Positions 6,050 through 7,502 of a stretch of 7,502 nt of DNA are shown in pieces. How positions within the stretch are numbered: position 1 is the stretch's first letter; every line of letters begins with the position of its first letter. The notes under the pieces are model-generated. The model was given only the letters and a program-made list of their open reading frames with translations, did not search any database and had not been told where the DNA came from. Both the position numbers and the translations under genes were made by a program. The stretch comes from an uncultured bacterium (GTDB taxonomy: Bacteria > Actinomycetota > Actinomycetes > S36-B12), in NCBI GenBank assembly GCA_903954205.1, contig CAJBMR010000175.1:1-7502 (forward strand). The letters run 5' to 3'.

Positions 6050-7256
6050 TCCCACGACCCCGGCAGCGCAGGCGGACCTCGCCGACGTCGCCGCGGCGTT
6101 CGGCCATCGCCTTCACGCGGTGGGGGTGCCCGTCACCCCTGAACGCATGGCACGCTTCGCCGAAGGCGTGCTCATCGCACATCCGCAGACGGTCGCCGAG
6201 GTCTACTGGCTGGGTCGAGTGACCCTGCTTTCGGGCTATGCCCAGGTCCCCATCTACGACCACATCTTTGACGAGTGCTTCCGAGGCTACGTCGATCTCG
6301 TCGAGGCAACGGGCACACCTCCCTCTGCCCCGCCGAGCCCACTCGACGCCGGAGAGCGCGCGCCACGTGACACGGGCACGCAGCAGTCGGGGGCGTCGCA
6401 ATCGCCGATCACGAGTGCCACCCCGGGTCTCGATGCACGTGGGGACGTCGAGTCCGAGGAGATGTCACTGCTCGCGGCGGCCAGCAGCAGTGAGCGCCTC
6501 GCAGCCCGGGACTTCTCCGAGTGCTCTGCCGAGGAGCTCGCGCTACTGCGAAGGCTCGTCGAGAAGCTCCCGCTCATCCCTCCCTCACGCCGCGGTCGTC
6601 GTCTGCGCCGCCATGCGCGTGGCGATCGACTCGATGTGCGCGCAACCCTGCGAAGGGCGTACCGCACCGGCGGCGACCCCGTGCACCGCATTCATCGCCG
6701 ACACACCGAACGCCCGCGCCGGGTCGTGCTCATCGCCGATGTGTCGGGCTCCATGGAGCCCTACGCCCGCGTCTACCTCCACCTGATGCGCGGGGCGGTC
6801 CGAGCCCTGGGATCCGAGGCCTTTGTCTTCGCCACCAGGCTCACGCGGCTCACGCGCCAACTGGCTGCGGGCGGGCCCGACTATGCCTATGCCAAGGTCG
6901 CGGAGACCACACCGGACTGGGCGGGCGGCACGCGCATCGGCACGGCACTCACACGCTTCCTCGACGAGCACGGGCGACGCGGCATCGCGAGGGGAGCCAT
7001 CGTCGTCATCGTGTCCGACGGGTGGGAGATCGGTGATCCCCACGAGGTCGGGGAGGCGATGCGTCGACTCGGACGCCTGGCCCACCACATCATCTGGGTC
7101 AATCCCCGCAGCGCAGCCGCGGAGTTCCAGCCTCTGGCCGGTGGGATGGCGGCCGCCCTCCCCCATGTCGATACCTTCCTCAGTGGTCATTCCGTGCAGG
7201 CACTCGAGGAGTTGCTCACGGCGATTCGAGAGGCAGGTGAGCGACGTCGTGGCTGA
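6042..7256 (+). CDS. coxE: CoxE-like VWA-domain protein, partner of the MoxR ATPase
   Basis: This 404-aa CoxE-family protein has a C-terminal von Willebrand factor A domain. The MIDAS metal site is complete: DVSGS (Asp233, Ser235, Ser237), a Thr in GGTRIG (Thr297) and the Asp of VSDGWEIGDP (Asp326). An N-terminal helical region (about 8-90, including YWLGRVTLL and ECFRGYVDLV) is followed by a probably disordered Pro/Ser/Thr-rich linker (about 91-140) and an Arg-rich stretch (182-227) before the VWA domain. CoxE is thought to couple the CoxD ATPase to apo-CO dehydrogenase during insertion of S and Cu into the Mo centre. There is no signal peptide or membrane segment, so it should be cytoplasmic. 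The GTG start at 6042 lies 8 nt inside the coxD stop, with a weak GGTGAG purine tract just before it. Its own stop is overlapped by the downstream moaB/mogA-like gene. Confidence 0.91.
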   Translation: MPSPTTPAAQADLADVAAAFGHRLHAVGVPVTPERMARFAEGVLIAHPQTVAEVYWLGRVTLLSGYAQVPIYDHIFDECFRGYVDLVEATGTPPSAPPSPLDAGERAPRDTGTQQSGASQSPITSATPGLDARGDVESEEMSLLAAASSSERLAARDFSECSAEELALLRRLVEKLPLIPPSRRGRRLRRHARGDRLDVRATLRRAYRTGGDPVHRIHRRHTERPRRVVLIADVSGSMEPYARVYLHLMRGAVRALGSEAFVFATRLTRLTRQLAAGGPDYAYAKVAETTPDWAGGTRIGTALTRFLDEHGRRGIARGAIVVIVSDGWEIGDPHEVGEAMRRLGRLAHHIIWVNPRSAAAEFQPLAGGMAAALPHVDTFLSGHSVQALEELLTAIREAGERRRG

Positions 7257-7502
7257 GCATCGCACCGCACGCGTGATCACAGTGTCGACGCGCGCGTCCG
7301 CGGGCATCTGGGAGGACCGTTCCGGTCCCGTGCTCGCCGACGGCCTGCAGCGCCTGGGGCTCGATGTCTCCGGCCCGGTCGTCGTGAGCGACGGCGACCC
7401 GGTCGAGGCGGCACTGCGCGACGCCGTGGCCGAGGGCATCGACCTCGTCGTCACGACGGGCGGCACCGGCCTCACACCCGCGGATCTCACGCCTGAGATG
7501 AC
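7249..7502 (+). CDS. moaB: MoaB/MogA-like molybdopterin adenylyltransferase (5' part, runs off the window)
   Basis: The visible 84 codons match the N-terminal half of the MoaB/MogA (MoCF) fold, which adenylylates molybdopterin before molybdate insertion. The strand-and-loop opening ARVITVSTRASAG is followed by EDRSGPVLADGL, and later by the conserved substrate-binding loop VVTTGGTGLTPADLTPE near the right edge. The start is either GTG 7249, with AGGTGAG 7 nt upstream and an 8-nt overlap with the coxE stop, or in-frame GTG 7237, which would add four residues (VSDV) and overlap coxE by 20 nt. I prefer 7249 because its overlap matches the coxD/coxE junction exactly. About half of a typical 160-aa protein is missing beyond the edge. 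MoaB and MogA cannot be told apart from this part. In actinomycetes the gene is usually stand-alone, and a fusion to a MoaC- or MoeA-like domain further on cannot be excluded. Confidence 0.85.
   Translation, partial: MAEHRTARVITVSTRASAGIWEDRSGPVLADGLQRLGLDVSGPVVVSDGDPVEAALRDAVAEGIDLVVTTGGTGLTPADLTPEM

Noticed and set aside
4784..6055. 423-residue minus-strand open frame over coxF-YHS and coxD
   Set aside because: It is the shadow of coxD and coxF; the plus strand carries complete Walker motifs and YHS cysteines in the proper frames.

Overview
This window is a GC-rich, densely packed bacterial segment. It has the look of a high-GC actinomycete (Actinomycetota): strong C/G third positions, GTG starts, short stop/start overlaps and putative leaderless starts. 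The phylum call is inference from composition and gene style. There are no RNA genes, insertion sequences, CRISPR arrays or long non-coding stretches; the longest intergenic gap is about 70 bp.

Every recognisable gene belongs to one theme: making the molybdenum cofactor and fitting it into a xanthine-oxidase-family molybdo-hydroxylase, most likely an aerobic Mo-Cu CO dehydrogenase (Cox). From left to right: a MobA/MocA-like nucleotidyltransferase (minus, 36-578) downstream of an XdhC-type maturation factor (minus, 588-1700); a 60-bp divergent promoter region; moaE (1761-2201) and moaA (2198-3223) on plus; moaD (minus, 3224-3481), converging on moaA with no gap; a 71-bp divergent region; then a plus-strand run of coxG (3553-4206), an XdhC/CoxF-type gene with a C-terminal YHS metal-binding domain (4236-5144), a MoxR/CoxD AAA+ ATPase (5153-6049), a CoxE VWA protein (6042-7256) and the 5' part of a moaB/mogA gene (7249 to the right edge).

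Proposed division of labour: MoaA starts pterin synthesis from GTP. MoaD and MoaE form molybdopterin synthase. The MoaB/MogA-like protein adenylylates molybdopterin. The MocA-like enzyme adds the nucleotide (probably CMP) to give the dinucleotide cofactor. XdhC and CoxF are expected to bind and help sulfurate the cofactor. The CoxD/CoxE pair remodels the apo-enzyme. CoxG tethers the enzyme to the membrane. The structural subunits (coxS/M/L) are not in the window, so the CO dehydrogenase assignment rests on the coxD-E-F-G set.

The most notable observations are: the CoxF-YHS fusion, which would place a Cys-rich metal-binding module on a factor maturing a Cu-containing active site; back-to-back stop codons of moaA and moaD that put their two functional Gly-Gly tails into a mirrored, hairpin-forming junction; two divergent promoter regions with overlapping opposed -10-like elements; and identical 8-nt GTG/stop overlaps at two successive junctions.
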